This document shows, in pieces, positions 1-9,205 of a stretch of 64,000 bases of DNA. Position 1 is the first letter of the stretch; every line of letters starts with the position of its first letter. Source of the DNA: Sphingobacterium haloxyli (GTDB taxonomy: Bacteria > Bacteroidota > Bacteroidia > Sphingobacteriales > Sphingobacteriaceae); the NCBI RefSeq assembly GCF_002980525.1, contig NZ_PVBQ01000012.1, positions 62,001 through 126,000 of the forward strand, given 5' to 3'. Both the position numbers and the translations under genes were made by a program. The notes beneath the pieces are model-generated. The model saw nothing but the letters and a program-made list of their open reading frames with translations, had not been told where the DNA came from and did not search any database.

Positions 1-1
1 A

Positions 2-826
2 GATGAAAAGCTCAACCTTGACTTGGGAGCAGGCAACCATTCAACTCGCATTATGGATCTCTTTACCCCTATTGGTAAAGGTCAGCGTGGATTGATCGTG
101 GCTCAACCCAAAACAGGTAAGACAAATCTATTAAAAGAAGTCGCGAACGCGATTGCCAAGAATCATCCTGAAGTTTATTTGATTATTTTGTTGATTGATG
201 AACGCCCGGAAGAGGTAACTGATATGGCGAGAAGCGTACGTGCCGAAGTGATTTCGTCAACCTTCGATGAGCCTGCGGATCGTCACGTTAAGATTGCAAA
301 TATCGTGTTGGAGAAGGCGAAACGTATGGTAGAATGTGGACATGATGTTGTTATCTTATTAGATTCCATCACGCGTTTGGCTCGTGCTTATAACACCGTC
401 GCCCCTGCTTCGGGGAAAATCCTATCAGGTGGAGTAGATGCAAATGCTTTACACAGACCAAAACGTTTCTTTGGAGCAGCGCGTAACATCGAGAGGGGCG
501 GGTCGCTGACAATCTTGGCGACTGCATTGACAGATACTGGCTCAAAAATGGACGATGTGATTTTTGAAGAATTTAAAGGTACGGGTAACATGGAGCTTCA
601 GCTTGACCGTAAGTTGGCAAATAAGCGAATTTTCCCAGCTATCGATTTGACAGCTTCGAGTACGCGCCGTGATGACCTGCTCGTAGATCGCGACACATTG
701 CAACGCATGTGGGTGCTACGTAACCATTTAGCAGACATGAACTCTACGGAGTCGATGGAATTCTTGTTAACGCAAATGCGAGGAACGAGATCAAATGAGG
801 AATTTTTAATTAGCATGAATAGCTAA
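2..826 (+). CDS. rho: Transcription termination factor Rho, C-terminal part (5' end outside window)
   Basis: Hexameric RNA-dependent ATPase and helicase that ends transcription at C-rich unstructured RNA. The reading frame is open from the first bases of the window, so the N-terminal RNA-binding domain and the start lie upstream; the visible part is the RecA-like ATPase domain. Walker A is seen as [11 protein letters not shown], Walker B-like as [17 protein letters not shown], and the Q-loop/R-loop region as [25 protein letters not shown]. The C-terminal end, [20 protein letters not shown], is typical of the family. A hairpin with a T-tract follows 24 bases after the stop. The family assignment is close to certain; only the 5' truncation limits the entry. 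Confidence 0.97.
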   Translation, partial: DEKLNLDLGAGNHSTRIMDLFTPIGKGQRGLIVAQPKTGKTNLLKEVANAIAKNHPEVYLIILLIDERPEEVTDMARSVRAEVISSTFDEPADRHVKIANIVLEKAKRMVECGHDVVILLDSITRLARAYNTVAPASGKILSGGVDANALHRPKRFFGAARNIERGGSLTILATALTDTGSKMDDVIFEEFKGTGNMELQLDRKLANKRIFPAIDLTASSTRRDDLLVDRDTLQRMWVLRNHLADMNSTESMEFLLTQMRGTRSNEEFLISMNS

Positions 827-849
827 TTCCTTTGATATTTTTTATTTTT

Positions 850-889
850 AAGCCATCTTCTGCGTTCAGGGGATGGCTTAAATTTTTTG
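850..889 (+). terminator. Intrinsic terminator downstream of rho
   Basis: An 8-bp stem (AAGCCATC at 850-857 with GATGGCTT at 872-879) with a 14-nt loop is followed by AAATTTTTTG. It separates rho from pssA and implies that pssA has its own promoter or depends on readthrough. Confidence 0.75.
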
Positions 890-897
890 TAATTCTA

Positions 898-1590
898 ATG
901 AGAAAACATATACCCAATACGTTAACTTGTCTCAATCTTTTCAGTGGTTGTATAGGTATCCTATTTGTATTAAAGGGAGAATTTCTATTCGCATTCTACT
1001 GTGTTGTTGCATCAGGGATATTTGATTTTCTTGATGGAATGGTGGCCCGGCTGCTTGGTGTTAAATCAACTATAGGGAAAGAGTTAGATTCTTTGGCCGA
1101 TGTGATAAGCTTTGGTTTTTTGCCGGGGGCAGTATTGTATAAATTGTTAGAGGTGTCTACGGGTCATATTTACCTGCCGTATTTAGGATTTGTGATCACC
1201 GCATTTTCTGCACTGCGATTAGCCAAGTTTAATGTTGATGAACGACAAACGTCCGAATTTATAGGGCTTAACACCCCCATGAATACTTTCTTTATTATGT
1301 CCTTACCTTTTATTGGTGAGGTGCACCCGGCTTGGATATATCAGCCGTGGGTATTGCTTGTTATCGTGGCAATCGTCAGTTTCCTATTGATATCCGAAAT
1401 CCGTTTATTTAGTATGAAGTTATCCTCACTGATGTGGAGTGAAAATAAGTTTAGATATATTTTCCTGTTTATCAGTATCGTTCTTCTATTCGCTCTCCAA
1501 TTTTTGGCTTTGCCACTTATTTTGCTTTCCTATTTTATTTTCTCTCAATTGCATTTTAAGGTACAAAGACAGCAAGATAAATACAGGTGA
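898..1590 (+). CDS. pssA: CDP-diacylglycerol--serine O-phosphatidyltransferase
   Basis: Integral membrane enzyme that makes phosphatidylserine, the precursor of phosphatidylethanolamine, from CDP-diacylglycerol and serine. The CDP-alcohol phosphotransferase signature DGxxAR-x8-GxxxDxxxD is complete (DGMVAR, then G and two D residues in GKELDSLAD). Several hydrophobic segments follow, as expected for this 230-residue protein. The frame is open from 832, but I chose the ATG at 898 (MRKHIPNTLTCLNLFSG) because that is where family similarity begins and because the extra upstream codons would lie inside the rho terminator hairpin. It is convergent with the Hpt gene, with only 17 bases between the stops. 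Confidence 0.93.
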   Translation: MRKHIPNTLTCLNLFSGCIGILFVLKGEFLFAFYCVVASGIFDFLDGMVARLLGVKSTIGKELDSLADVISFGFLPGAVLYKLLEVSTGHIYLPYLGFVITAFSALRLAKFNVDERQTSEFIGLNTPMNTFFIMSLPFIGEVHPAWIYQPWVLLVIVAIVSFLLISEIRLFSMKLSSLMWSENKFRYIFLFISIVLLFALQFLALPLILLSYFIFSQLHFKVQRQQDKYR

Positions 1591-1607
1591 TGTGTTGCTC
1601 TGGGTGG

Positions 1608-1958
1608 TTACAACCTATTCCGGTAGTCGGCGATTTCCTGCAGTAGTGTTGCTATCTCCTTTTCGATATCGGAGAACAAAACATGGATATATGAATTCTC
1701 AGCGCCATTTTTTCCGGCATGCTCCAGCTGTTGTAGTTTTTCTCGCAAGGTTTGAGCCCCAATATATTCCATTGTCGGTTTTATATGATGAGCTTTGTTC
1801 GCTACTTCAACGGGTAGCGCCGATGTAACAGCTTCCTTTAATGCTTGTAAATCAATCGGTATCTGTTCTTGGTATAGATCAAGAAATTGTTTGATCAACG
1901 CTTCGTCGTTCATTAGATTTTCTTGGATAAGCGAAGGGTTAATCAGCTTGTATCGCAT
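1608..1958 (-). CDS. Hpt (histidine phosphotransfer) domain protein
   Basis: A single-domain, all-helical protein of 116 residues. The phosphorelay motif is seen as NKAHHIKPTMEYIGA, with His57 the likely phospho-accepting residue (pattern AHxxK). Such proteins shuttle phosphoryl groups between hybrid histidine kinases and response regulators; no kinase or regulator is encoded nearby, so the partners must be elsewhere. Its start overlaps the 3' end of folK by 20 bases, so the two are probably cotranscribed. The start is the only reasonable ATG. The Hpt assignment rests on the motif plus size and helical character. Confidence 0.8.
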   Translation of the reverse strand: MRYKLINPSLIQENLMNDEALIKQFLDLYQEQIPIDLQALKEAVTSALPVEVANKAHHIKPTMEYIGAQTLREKLQQLEHAGKNGAENSYIHVLFSDIEKEIATLLQEIADYRNRL

Positions 1959-2451
1959 TGTTGTCGTTTGGATTATAAGGATGTACAGTTAAGTTATCTT
2001 CGCATTGCGCTAACAGGTCATTTGTTGTTATCCCTAATTTCGGATGCTTAAAAAAGGGAGCAACTTCCGCAAGTGGAACTAACACAAATCGCCGATCAGG
2101 CATATATGGATGAGGAACAATTAAACGTTCGTGTTGAATGCAGTCGTGGTTAAAATACAAAATGTCAATGTCGATTACCCTGGCTCCCCATTTCGATATG
2201 CGTATGCGCCCTAGATCATTTTCGATGGCTTGCACCTTGTCCAGGACATCCAAGGGCGAAAGTGAAGTCGATATTAATGCCACTTGATTAAGGAACTTAG
2301 GCTGATCTGTCACCCCCCATGCTTCCGATTCGTATAGCGACGAACAAGCCTCTATCTTTCCTACTTGGCTTTCAATCTTTTCAAGAGCCTTTGCTAATTG
2401 CATAGTGGGGTTGCCCAAGTTTGCACCTAATAACAAAAAAACCTTGTTCAT
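1939..2451 (-). CDS. folK: 2-amino-4-hydroxy-6-hydroxymethyldihydropteridine pyrophosphokinase
   Basis: Folate pathway enzyme that transfers pyrophosphate from ATP to 6-hydroxymethyl-7,8-dihydropterin. Family landmarks are present in order: LLLGANLGNP near the N-terminus, YESEAWGVTDQPKFLNQV, and the catalytic block WGARVIDIDILYF followed by VPHPYMPDRRFVLVPLAEVAP. At 170 residues it is a stand-alone HPPK, not fused to FolB or FolP. It is the first gene of a short minus-strand unit with the Hpt gene and is divergent from sppA, with 84 bases between the two starts. Confidence 0.95.
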   Translation of the reverse strand: MNKVFLLLGANLGNPTMQLAKALEKIESQVGKIEACSSLYESEAWGVTDQPKFLNQVALISTSLSPLDVLDKVQAIENDLGRIRISKWGARVIDIDILYFNHDCIQHERLIVPHPYMPDRRFVLVPLAEVAPFFKHPKLGITTNDLLAQCEDNLTVHPYNPNDNNAIQAD

Positions 2452-2535
2452 AACTTAAAGATAAAGCTAATCTATTTAAATTTCGAATTCTTCAAAAGAA
2501 ACCTCTAAATTAGAGACGTAAAACAAAGAATAATT

Positions 2536-4302
2536 ATGAAATCTTTTTTTAAATACGTCTTAGCGACTATCACAGGAACGATCATCGTTTTTGCTATTTT
2601 ATTTATGGTGATGATTGGATTTATCACAGCTACGTTCAGTAATATGGGATCGAAAGAGGAGGTCTATGTTCCGTCAAGCGCGGTACTCTACGTTTCGTTA
2701 GATCACGATATTCCTGAACGTACATCACCAAATCCCTGGGAGAGTATGAGCCTGCCCGGATATGGCGAGATGAAATCGCTCGGATTAAACGATATTATTT
2801 CCCGTATCGCGGCAGCAAAAGAAGACGATCGTATAAAAGGGATATATCTCAATCCTACGTATGTTAATACTGGTATGGCGAGTTTGAAAGAAATTCGGGA
2901 TGCGTTAGTTGATTTTAAATCCTCCGGTAAGTTTATTGTGGCGCATAGTGATCTCTATACACAAAAAGCATATTATATAGCATCGGTAGCCGACGAACTC
3001 TATATGAATCCTGAAGGTTCCCTGGAGTTTAAAGGACTTTCTGCCTCGGTCATGTTTATGAAAGAAGCGTTGGATAAATTGGGCGTGGAGATGCAGGTGG
3101 TTAAGGTAGGTACCTATAAATCGGCTGTTGAACCTTTTATTCTGAATGAGATGAGTAGTGCCAATAGGGAACAGATGACAGCCTATTTGGGGAGCATGTA
3201 TAGTGCGTTCCTGGAAAACGTGTCGGAAGGAAGGCAGATTTCGATCGATACCCTTAAAAATATTGCGAATAACTTTTTGATAAGAAATGCTGATGATGCT
3301 GTACAATATAAATTTATCGATGGTAAATGTTATAAAGACGAAGTGCTCTCCAAGTTAAAAGAGCGTTTGGAGGTAGATGAAAAAAAGGACGTTCCTGCGG
3401 TTTCCTTGTTAGATTATAATAAAGACGGAAAAACGGAAACAAAAGGTGATCGTGTAGCCGTGCTGTATGCGTATGGAGATATCGTTGACGGTGAAGGTAC
3501 GGAGGGCAGAATAGGCGGTGATAAGCTTTCTCGGGAACTTCGGAAACTACGTCGTGACGATCGCGTGAAAGCCGTGGTGTTACGGGTGAATTCTCCCGGT
3601 GGTTCTGCACTGGCGTCGGACATTATTGCCCGCGAGGTGGAGTTAACGAAGAAAGTAAAGCCTATCATGGTTTCCATGGGTGACTACGCTGCTTCCGGAG
3701 GATATTATATTTCTGCCTTGGCCGATTCCATTTTTGCAGAGAAGGAAACACTTACCGGTTCCATAGGTGTATTTGGTTTGATCCCTAATCTGCAAGGACT
3801 GTTCAATAATAAACTGGGGATTCATATGGATGAAGTCAAAACAGGCAAATTTTCGGATATGCTGACTTCGTTTGACCGCCCGTTAACGGAAGAAGAGACA
3901 GTCGTTATGCAGGCTGAAGTAGATCGAGTTTATAATACATTTACAGGCAAAGTGGCAACAGGCCGAAACATGGACGTATCCGCTGTGGATAGTATTGGAC
4001 AAGGTAGAGTGTGGACGGGAAGCCAGGCGTTGGAACATGGATTGGTAGATGGTATCGGGAACCTCAATCGGGCTATACAGGCTGCGGCAGCAAAAGCGAA
4101 ATTGAAAGATTACAGTGTTCGGTATTATCCAACACAGAAAGATCCCTTCGCGGAATTATTTAGTACATCCAAAGAGCGGATAAAGATGTGGATGTTGGAC
4201 GACGAGTTGGGTGAATACAGACAGCATATTGAGCAACTTCGTATAGTATTGAAATCGTCTGGCATACAGGCTCGTATTCCGTATAGGGTTGAAATTAGAT
4301 AA
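2536..4302 (+). CDS. sppA: Signal peptide peptidase SppA, 67K type
   Basis: Membrane-anchored serine protease that degrades cleaved signal peptides. One N-terminal membrane segment (about residues 9-33) is followed by two tandem peptidase S49 domains, the long form also found in E. coli. The catalytic lysine is in VGTYKSAVEPF (about K195) in the first repeat and the nucleophilic serine in NSPGGSALASD (about S357) in the second, so the dyad is intact. Length 588 residues fits the family. A short hairpin (GTAAG/CTTAC, 4309-4322) with six T residues follows the stop and may be a weak terminator. Confidence 0.95.
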   Translation: MKSFFKYVLATITGTIIVFAILFMVMIGFITATFSNMGSKEEVYVPSSAVLYVSLDHDIPERTSPNPWESMSLPGYGEMKSLGLNDIISRIAAAKEDDRIKGIYLNPTYVNTGMASLKEIRDALVDFKSSGKFIVAHSDLYTQKAYYIASVADELYMNPEGSLEFKGLSASVMFMKEALDKLGVEMQVVKVGTYKSAVEPFILNEMSSANREQMTAYLGSMYSAFLENVSEGRQISIDTLKNIANNFLIRNADDAVQYKFIDGKCYKDEVLSKLKERLEVDEKKDVPAVSLLDYNKDGKTETKGDRVAVLYAYGDIVDGEGTEGRIGGDKLSRELRKLRRDDRVKAVVLRVNSPGGSALASDIIAREVELTKKVKPIMVSMGDYAASGGYYISALADSIFAEKETLTGSIGVFGLIPNLQGLFNNKLGIHMDEVKTGKFSDMLTSFDRPLTEEETVVMQAEVDRVYNTFTGKVATGRNMDVSAVDSIGQGRVWTGSQALEHGLVDGIGNLNRAIQAAAAKAKLKDYSVRYYPTQKDPFAELFSTSKERIKMWMLDDELGEYRQHIEQLRIVLKSSGIQARIPYRVEIR

Positions 4303-4342
4303 ATAGGTGTAAGTATTCTTACTTTTTTCTATATTTAGCCGA

Positions 4343-4354
4343 CGGTTTAAACCG
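4343..4354. promoter_or_regulatory. Perfect 12-bp palindrome upstream of pgk
   Basis: CGGTTTAAACCG is fully self-complementary and lies about 32 bases before the pgk start codon, in a short A/T-rich intergenic region. It could be a dimeric regulator site. No regulator is known to me for this sequence, and chance cannot be excluded. Confidence 0.25.
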
Positions 4355-4385
4355 CGCACTATAAAACATAAATAAAAAGACATAT

Positions 4386-5576
4386 ATGAAGACTATTGAT
4401 GATTTAAATTTCTCTGGTAAAAAGGCATTGGTTCGAGTAGATTTTAATGTGCCTTTGGATGAGAATTTTAATATAACAGATGATAACCGTATACAAGGGG
4501 CAGCTCCTACCATCAAAAAGATTTTAGCTGATGGAGGTGCTGTTGTATTGATGTCTCATTTGGGACGCCCAAAAGAAGGGCCTACGGACAAGTATTCATT
4601 AAAGCACATTGTTGGACATTTATCAAACGTATTAGGTGTTGATGTACAGTTTGCTAATGACTGTGTAGGAGAGGAGGCTATTCAAAAAAGTGCGGTGCTA
4701 AAGGGAGGGGAAGTGCTCCTTTTGGAGAACTTACGCTTTTATAAAGAAGAAGAAAAGGGAGACGTTGGGTTTGCTGAAAAGCTGGCAAAACTGGGTGATG
4801 TGTATGTGAACGATGCTTTTGGTACCGCACATCGTGCGCATGCGTCTACAGCGATTATTGCACAATTTTTCCTTAATAACAAATATGCGGGATATTTAAT
4901 GGCGGCGGAGATAAGTAATGCGGAGAAAGTCATGAACAAGCCGGAGCGCCCCTTCACAGCTATTATGGGGGGAGCGAAGGTATCAGATAAAATCCAGTTG
5001 ATTGAGTCTCTTTTAGACAAAGTAGATAATTTGATTATTGGCGGAGGAATGGCATATACGTTCGTAAAAGCCCGAGGAGGAGAGATTGGAAAATCCCTAG
5101 TCGAGTTGGATAAATTGGATCTAGCCAACGAATTGGTGAAGAAGGCAGATGAAAAAGGGGTGAATTTGGTACTTCCTACGGACGCACAGATTGCTGATAG
5201 ATTCGCAAATGACGCGGAAACCTACAATGGACCGAATGATGAAATCCCGGCTGATAGGGAAGGACTGGATATCGGATCGGAATCTTCTGCGCATTTTGCG
5301 GAGGTTATCAGCGCTTCCAATACCCTGTTGTGGAACGGGCCTATGGGTGTTTTTGAGTTCGATACATTTGCCAAGGGAACGAAAGCGGTTGCTGACGCTG
5401 TAGTAAAAGCTACAGAGCGCGGCGCTTTTTCGCTTATCGGTGGTGGTGATTCGGCTGCTGCGGTGTCTAAGTTTGGCATGACCGAGCATGTCAGTTATGT
5501 CAGTACAGGTGGAGGTGCTTTACTAGAATATATGGAGGGTAAGGTATTACCGGGAGTGAAAGCTTTGGAAGACTAA
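4386..5576 (+). CDS. pgk: Phosphoglycerate kinase
   Basis: Glycolytic enzyme that interconverts 1,3-bisphosphoglycerate + ADP and 3-phosphoglycerate + ATP. All signature blocks are visible: [33 protein letters not shown], the [12 protein letters not shown] block of the C-domain, [11 protein letters not shown] and the nucleotide-binding [12 protein letters not shown]. Length 396 residues is standard. It is followed by a strong bidirectional terminator and stands alone as a transcription unit; there is no adjacent gap or tpi gene. Confidence 0.98.
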   Translation: MKTIDDLNFSGKKALVRVDFNVPLDENFNITDDNRIQGAAPTIKKILADGGAVVLMSHLGRPKEGPTDKYSLKHIVGHLSNVLGVDVQFANDCVGEEAIQKSAVLKGGEVLLLENLRFYKEEEKGDVGFAEKLAKLGDVYVNDAFGTAHRAHASTAIIAQFFLNNKYAGYLMAAEISNAEKVMNKPERPFTAIMGGAKVSDKIQLIESLLDKVDNLIIGGGMAYTFVKARGGEIGKSLVELDKLDLANELVKKADEKGVNLVLPTDAQIADRFANDAETYNGPNDEIPADREGLDIGSESSAHFAEVISASNTLLWNGPMGVFEFDTFAKGTKAVADAVVKATERGAFSLIGGGDSAAAVSKFGMTEHVSYVSTGGGALLEYMEGKVLPGVKALED

Positions 5577-5597
5577 CAATAACATATATCATAATGA

Positions 5598-5634
5598 AAA
5601 TAGGGCAGGCTTATTAGTCTGCCCTATTTGTTTA
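5598..5634 (+). terminator. Bidirectional intrinsic terminator between pgk and the HELRH protein gene
   Basis: AAATAGGGCAG (5598-5608) pairs with CTGCCCTATTT (5619-5629), an 11-bp perfect stem with T-rich sequence on the 3' side and A-rich sequence on the 5' side. It can therefore serve both convergent transcripts, although the minus-strand gene ends about 140 bases away. Confidence 0.85.
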
Positions 5635-5772
5635 AAGCAGGCAAAGCGGATTGATCTCCTTTATTACAAACCTAATAGATCGGTTACAAAACCAAATATA
5701 ATTCTCTGGCAACCATTTGCAGAAATGTTATAAAGACATTATTCTTTATATTGAATCAAGGGAGCGCGATTT

Positions 5773-8577
5773 TTAATATCTGTAGCTAAATCCGAAGGTG
5801 GGGACTATTTTGTTAGATGCTGTGTTGTCATTGATGTATGTAAGTCTCGTTGATACATTGATGTCAGGTAGTACGTATCGGAATATGTTTAAGTCGGCCG
5901 ATAGCCCTATGCCGAAACTTTTGGGAGCGAAACTCTCGTCTACATTTTGGAAATCCGAAAATAACAATCCTTGGAAACGTTTAATGTATGCGAGAGAACC
6001 TATGCTCCAATCGGGATAGAAGAGGGGGAGCCTGTAACTTGCCATAGCCGTATTATTGACCATAGGTGAACTAAAGTGCCCCCACCCGGAAACCATCGGG
6101 ATATCATATGTTCCTATATATATACCGTTGTTCTTTTGTGCTGCAAGCCGCAATTGTAAGCTATGATTCGGCCACAAGCCCGGAAAATAAAAGTTGGTCC
6201 GTAACGATAGCACCTCTCCAGATGAACCTGTGGTAAATGGGCGATGGCGAAAGGTAATGCTGATGTTTTGTCCCCAGCGTGGCGCCAGATCCATCTTGCT
6301 TCGCATGCTATTTCTATTGATATATACTTGATAATTCAATGGGAATGCAATAACATCCTGGAAGTTTTGTAGCTGTAAACTGGTATTGTAACGTTTTGTG
6401 TAGGATGTACCAAAATTAACACCGTAACTGTATACGATATTGCGCCTGTATATGGAGAGAGGAATCGACATTTCAAAGGTTGCGTGGTGGTCGCGGTAAT
6501 CAAACATCATGATGTTATTGGGGGCACTTCCGGCTACGGCATTACCGACCATCCCTCTATTCACGTATCGCGCCGTAAATGTGGGGAAATAACGTTTATA
6601 GGAGACCTCTGCAGAATAATGACTTTTCGAGATGTTCGGGTCAAATTCATAGCCAAGTTTCACCTGCGTAGTATTTAGTATATCGTTTGATAGCCAAAAT
6701 ATACCGGGAATATAATTGTCAAAATTTTCAAAATTAGTGCCGCTAATAGATAAACTATGGAAATTAATCAAATGCGCGCTAGGGTTGTAGTTTCGAACAA
6801 TTACAGGAGGAGCGGATTCGTCCGATAAACTGTCTCGTTGGGCACTATTCAGCGTAGGCGAAATATACGGGAGACGAGCCTGGTCAGGCTGCCCCGACAG
6901 AATGATTTCTTTTTGAGCAAGTTTATATCCGTTATATTGATAATCATTGTATAGCAGCAATCCATTCGCGGCGATAGAGGGATTGAATGCACCGAAAGCC
7001 GCGTTTGTTAATTTATGTTGTCCTGTAGTTTTATTAAGTAGGTAGATATTATCAATACCGTCGACGTGTGCTTTAAAGATAATATCATCATCATAATAAA
7101 AAGGACGTTCTAATTGCTGATTTCCCCATGGAAGAAGGAAATCATGTTCTTTCGTTCTTAGGTTAAATTCAACTAAATTTGTGCCCTGTTCCGCAACTGC
7201 GATTGCTACAATTTTTTCACCGGAGGCATGATATTTTGGTTGCTGTACATGCATTCCGTGGGGCATGACAACGCTATCCAGTATACTGCCGGTTTTTGAA
7301 TCTAGCATAATCAATCTGCTTATATTTGCTGGATTTACTTCAATTGCGAGTATTTCATCCCGTTCGGGATGAAATGCAGGAGAGTAATAGCGGGTTGCTT
7401 TCGTAAGCGTCTTGGTTCGTCCGGTTTTTGTATTATATATATTGATTACATTGTATGTCTCTTTACCAAACCGAGCGTGTTTACGATATTCGTCCCAAAC
7501 GATTTCATCGTTTCGAAGATGAAAATAAGGCGTTATTTGTATGCCCGTTTTGACGATACCGGTCTCATTCCCCAAACTATCCAAACGTTTGATTTCATTA
7601 ACGGCGGTTGGAGACGATTTAAGTACATATATGTCTTGGCTTCCATTCATTTGCGGTAATAAATAATCGCTGGGATATCGGCTATTTTTCGTGGGCAAAT
7701 TGGGGTCATCTGGTGAAATTGGCGATTCTTGTTCCCATTTTTCCGCCAGCTCCCTAATGGTATTGTTGAAGATACCCGTCGGTTTCTCGCCCGATATGTG
7801 TTTGACTGCTCGACGAAAGTTGAAGGGACGGAGTAATTTTCCGCATACATCTGTCATTATTTTCTCGTGACTGGCGATGCCATGATGATTGGTTAAATAA
7901 CTGCTCATGAAAAAACCAATGGTGTAATACGATGGCACATTATCCTTAATGGAGCCCAATACGTACTTATTGAAATCATACGATTTTCCGGAAAGTATAT
8001 TGGCGCGGATGGGCATTTCCCATGAAGGTAACCGTCCTCTTCCGCCGTTGCTATATATGGTTTCCGTCTGCACAGCGTCCCCTTCAAAATACCAAGCAGG
8101 CACGTTCAAACCGTAGAGAGCGAAGGCGAGCTGTTCGAAAAAAGGAGCTTTTAACTTTCCTGCCACTTTGTCAAACTGGGCTACGTGTCGAAGCTCGTGA
8201 AGTGCTAGATTTGGAAGCCATTCCTGGTTGTCAGCGGAGGAGGAGGGGACGGGAAATAATTCGGATTTTCGAGGAGCAAGTTGCACAAAACCGTTTTGGG
8301 CGAGATGGTTCCCTTGTAAAACGAGGGTTATTTTTGGGGGATAAACCTTTAGGTTTTCACGACTTTCACGCTGCATTTTTGAAAGTTGATCAGCAAGTCT
8401 TCTTGCTGCAGTTTCAAACGCTTTTGGGAAGATCAGCCGAAAATTTTCTGTATCAATCTGTTGCCATTTAATAGCAGAATGTGCTTGGTCATTGTCGATA
8501 ATTTGACCATTTAATATATATGAACTGTTTAATAATATGAATAATGATAATATGCTGATAAATAAATGTTTGTTCAT
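5773..8577 (-). CDS. Large secreted protein with HELRH zinc-protease motif, beta-propeller-like middle and outer-membrane-like C-terminus
   Basis: 934-residue envelope protein. It starts with a signal peptide (hydrophobic residues about 5-20). The N-terminal part carries LALHELRHVAQFDK (HELRH about residues 127-131) and, some 34 residues later, AWYFEGDAVQTE (E165). That is the HExxH...E arrangement of gluzincin-type peptidases, including the WxxEG form of the peptidase MA-like group. Residues about 290-570 show repeated blocks of the TolB/WD-like propeller type. The last third has alternating strands and ends in an aromatic (FGFSYRY), as in outer-membrane beta-barrels. The domain order is my reading; substrate and function are unknown. 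It is a single gene, convergent with pgk, with 628 bases of non-coding DNA upstream. Confidence 0.75.
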   Translation of the reverse strand: MNKHLFISILSLFILLNSSYILNGQIIDNDQAHSAIKWQQIDTENFRLIFPKAFETAARRLADQLSKMQRESRENLKVYPPKITLVLQGNHLAQNGFVQLAPRKSELFPVPSSSADNQEWLPNLALHELRHVAQFDKVAGKLKAPFFEQLAFALYGLNVPAWYFEGDAVQTETIYSNGGRGRLPSWEMPIRANILSGKSYDFNKYVLGSIKDNVPSYYTIGFFMSSYLTNHHGIASHEKIMTDVCGKLLRPFNFRRAVKHISGEKPTGIFNNTIRELAEKWEQESPISPDDPNLPTKNSRYPSDYLLPQMNGSQDIYVLKSSPTAVNEIKRLDSLGNETGIVKTGIQITPYFHLRNDEIVWDEYRKHARFGKETYNVINIYNTKTGRTKTLTKATRYYSPAFHPERDEILAIEVNPANISRLIMLDSKTGSILDSVVMPHGMHVQQPKYHASGEKIVAIAVAEQGTNLVEFNLRTKEHDFLLPWGNQQLERPFYYDDDIIFKAHVDGIDNIYLLNKTTGQHKLTNAAFGAFNPSIAANGLLLYNDYQYNGYKLAQKEIILSGQPDQARLPYISPTLNSAQRDSLSDESAPPVIVRNYNPSAHLINFHSLSISGTNFENFDNYIPGIFWLSNDILNTTQVKLGYEFDPNISKSHYSAEVSYKRYFPTFTARYVNRGMVGNAVAGSAPNNIMMFDYRDHHATFEMSIPLSIYRRNIVYSYGVNFGTSYTKRYNTSLQLQNFQDVIAFPLNYQVYINRNSMRSKMDLAPRWGQNISITFRHRPFTTGSSGEVLSLRTNFYFPGLWPNHSLQLRLAAQKNNGIYIGTYDIPMVSGWGHFSSPMVNNTAMASYRLPLFYPDWSIGSLAYIKRFQGLLFSDFQNVDESFAPKSFGIGLSADLNIFRYVLPDINVSTRLTYINDNTASNKIVPTFGFSYRY

Positions 8578-9205
8578 ATTTTTATACTGGACTATGGGTT
8601 GATGCTAATATTGTTAGTTTGTTTTTGTGGCTACGTATGTACCATTTGTTTTTATAGAGGTATTTAACATGTTGATATATATTGTTATATGATCTGTATT
8701 AGCAATAAGTGTTTATTGATATAAAGTGTGTTTTCTCGGCGGTCATTAGTGGCCGAGATATCAACAGAAATATATTACTTTTTGATACTGTAGTTCTTTC
8801 TCTCCGCAAGATAGGATAAAATTTTAAATTAATTACGGTTGATGGTGCTGTTCTGTCAGCCACAAAAAACTATAAAGTATCGTGAAAAAAAAGATGCTAG
8901 TAGAAACCGTCATAGTTAAAGCTGCGATGGACTGAATTTTGCATAGGTGCTCTCAATCCCGTAATAGCAATGTGTTACTGTCCACCGCACATTTTGGGGA
9001 AAGAAGAATATCTAATGAAGAGAGTAAAAACAATAATTTGTTGATGACATATTGTCATTTTCGGTTGTCACCTAAATGGGTTTGCTAGCGGTTAAGAATA
9101 AACATTTCAGATAAAAAAGTATTAGTTATTTCCAATTAAAAAGGCGACTTTTGCTCCGACAAAATTAATTGAATACCAATGTAGGATATATTAAAATAGG
9201 AGCTT
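8578..9205. other. 628-bp intergenic region without a recognisable gene
   Basis: It lies between two divergent genes (the HELRH protein and mgtE) and must hold both promoters, but no full TTTG-N19..21-TAnnTTTG match was found for either. The one clear structure is a hairpin, TCTCGGC (8734-8740) with GCCGAGA (8752-8758), about 160 bases upstream of the HELRH gene and without a T-tract. No ORF of note and no RNA gene was recognised. Confidence 0.5.

Noticed and set aside
1439..1828. 129-codon plus-strand ORF
   Set aside because: It overlaps the end of pssA and the Hpt gene antisense; the coding signal belongs to those genes.
8022..8471. 149-codon plus-strand ORF
   Set aside because: Antisense to the HELRH motif region of the large secreted protein.
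8734..8758. Hairpin TCTCGGC/GCCGAGA as terminator
   Set aside because: No T-tract on either strand at the right side, and no gene ends there.
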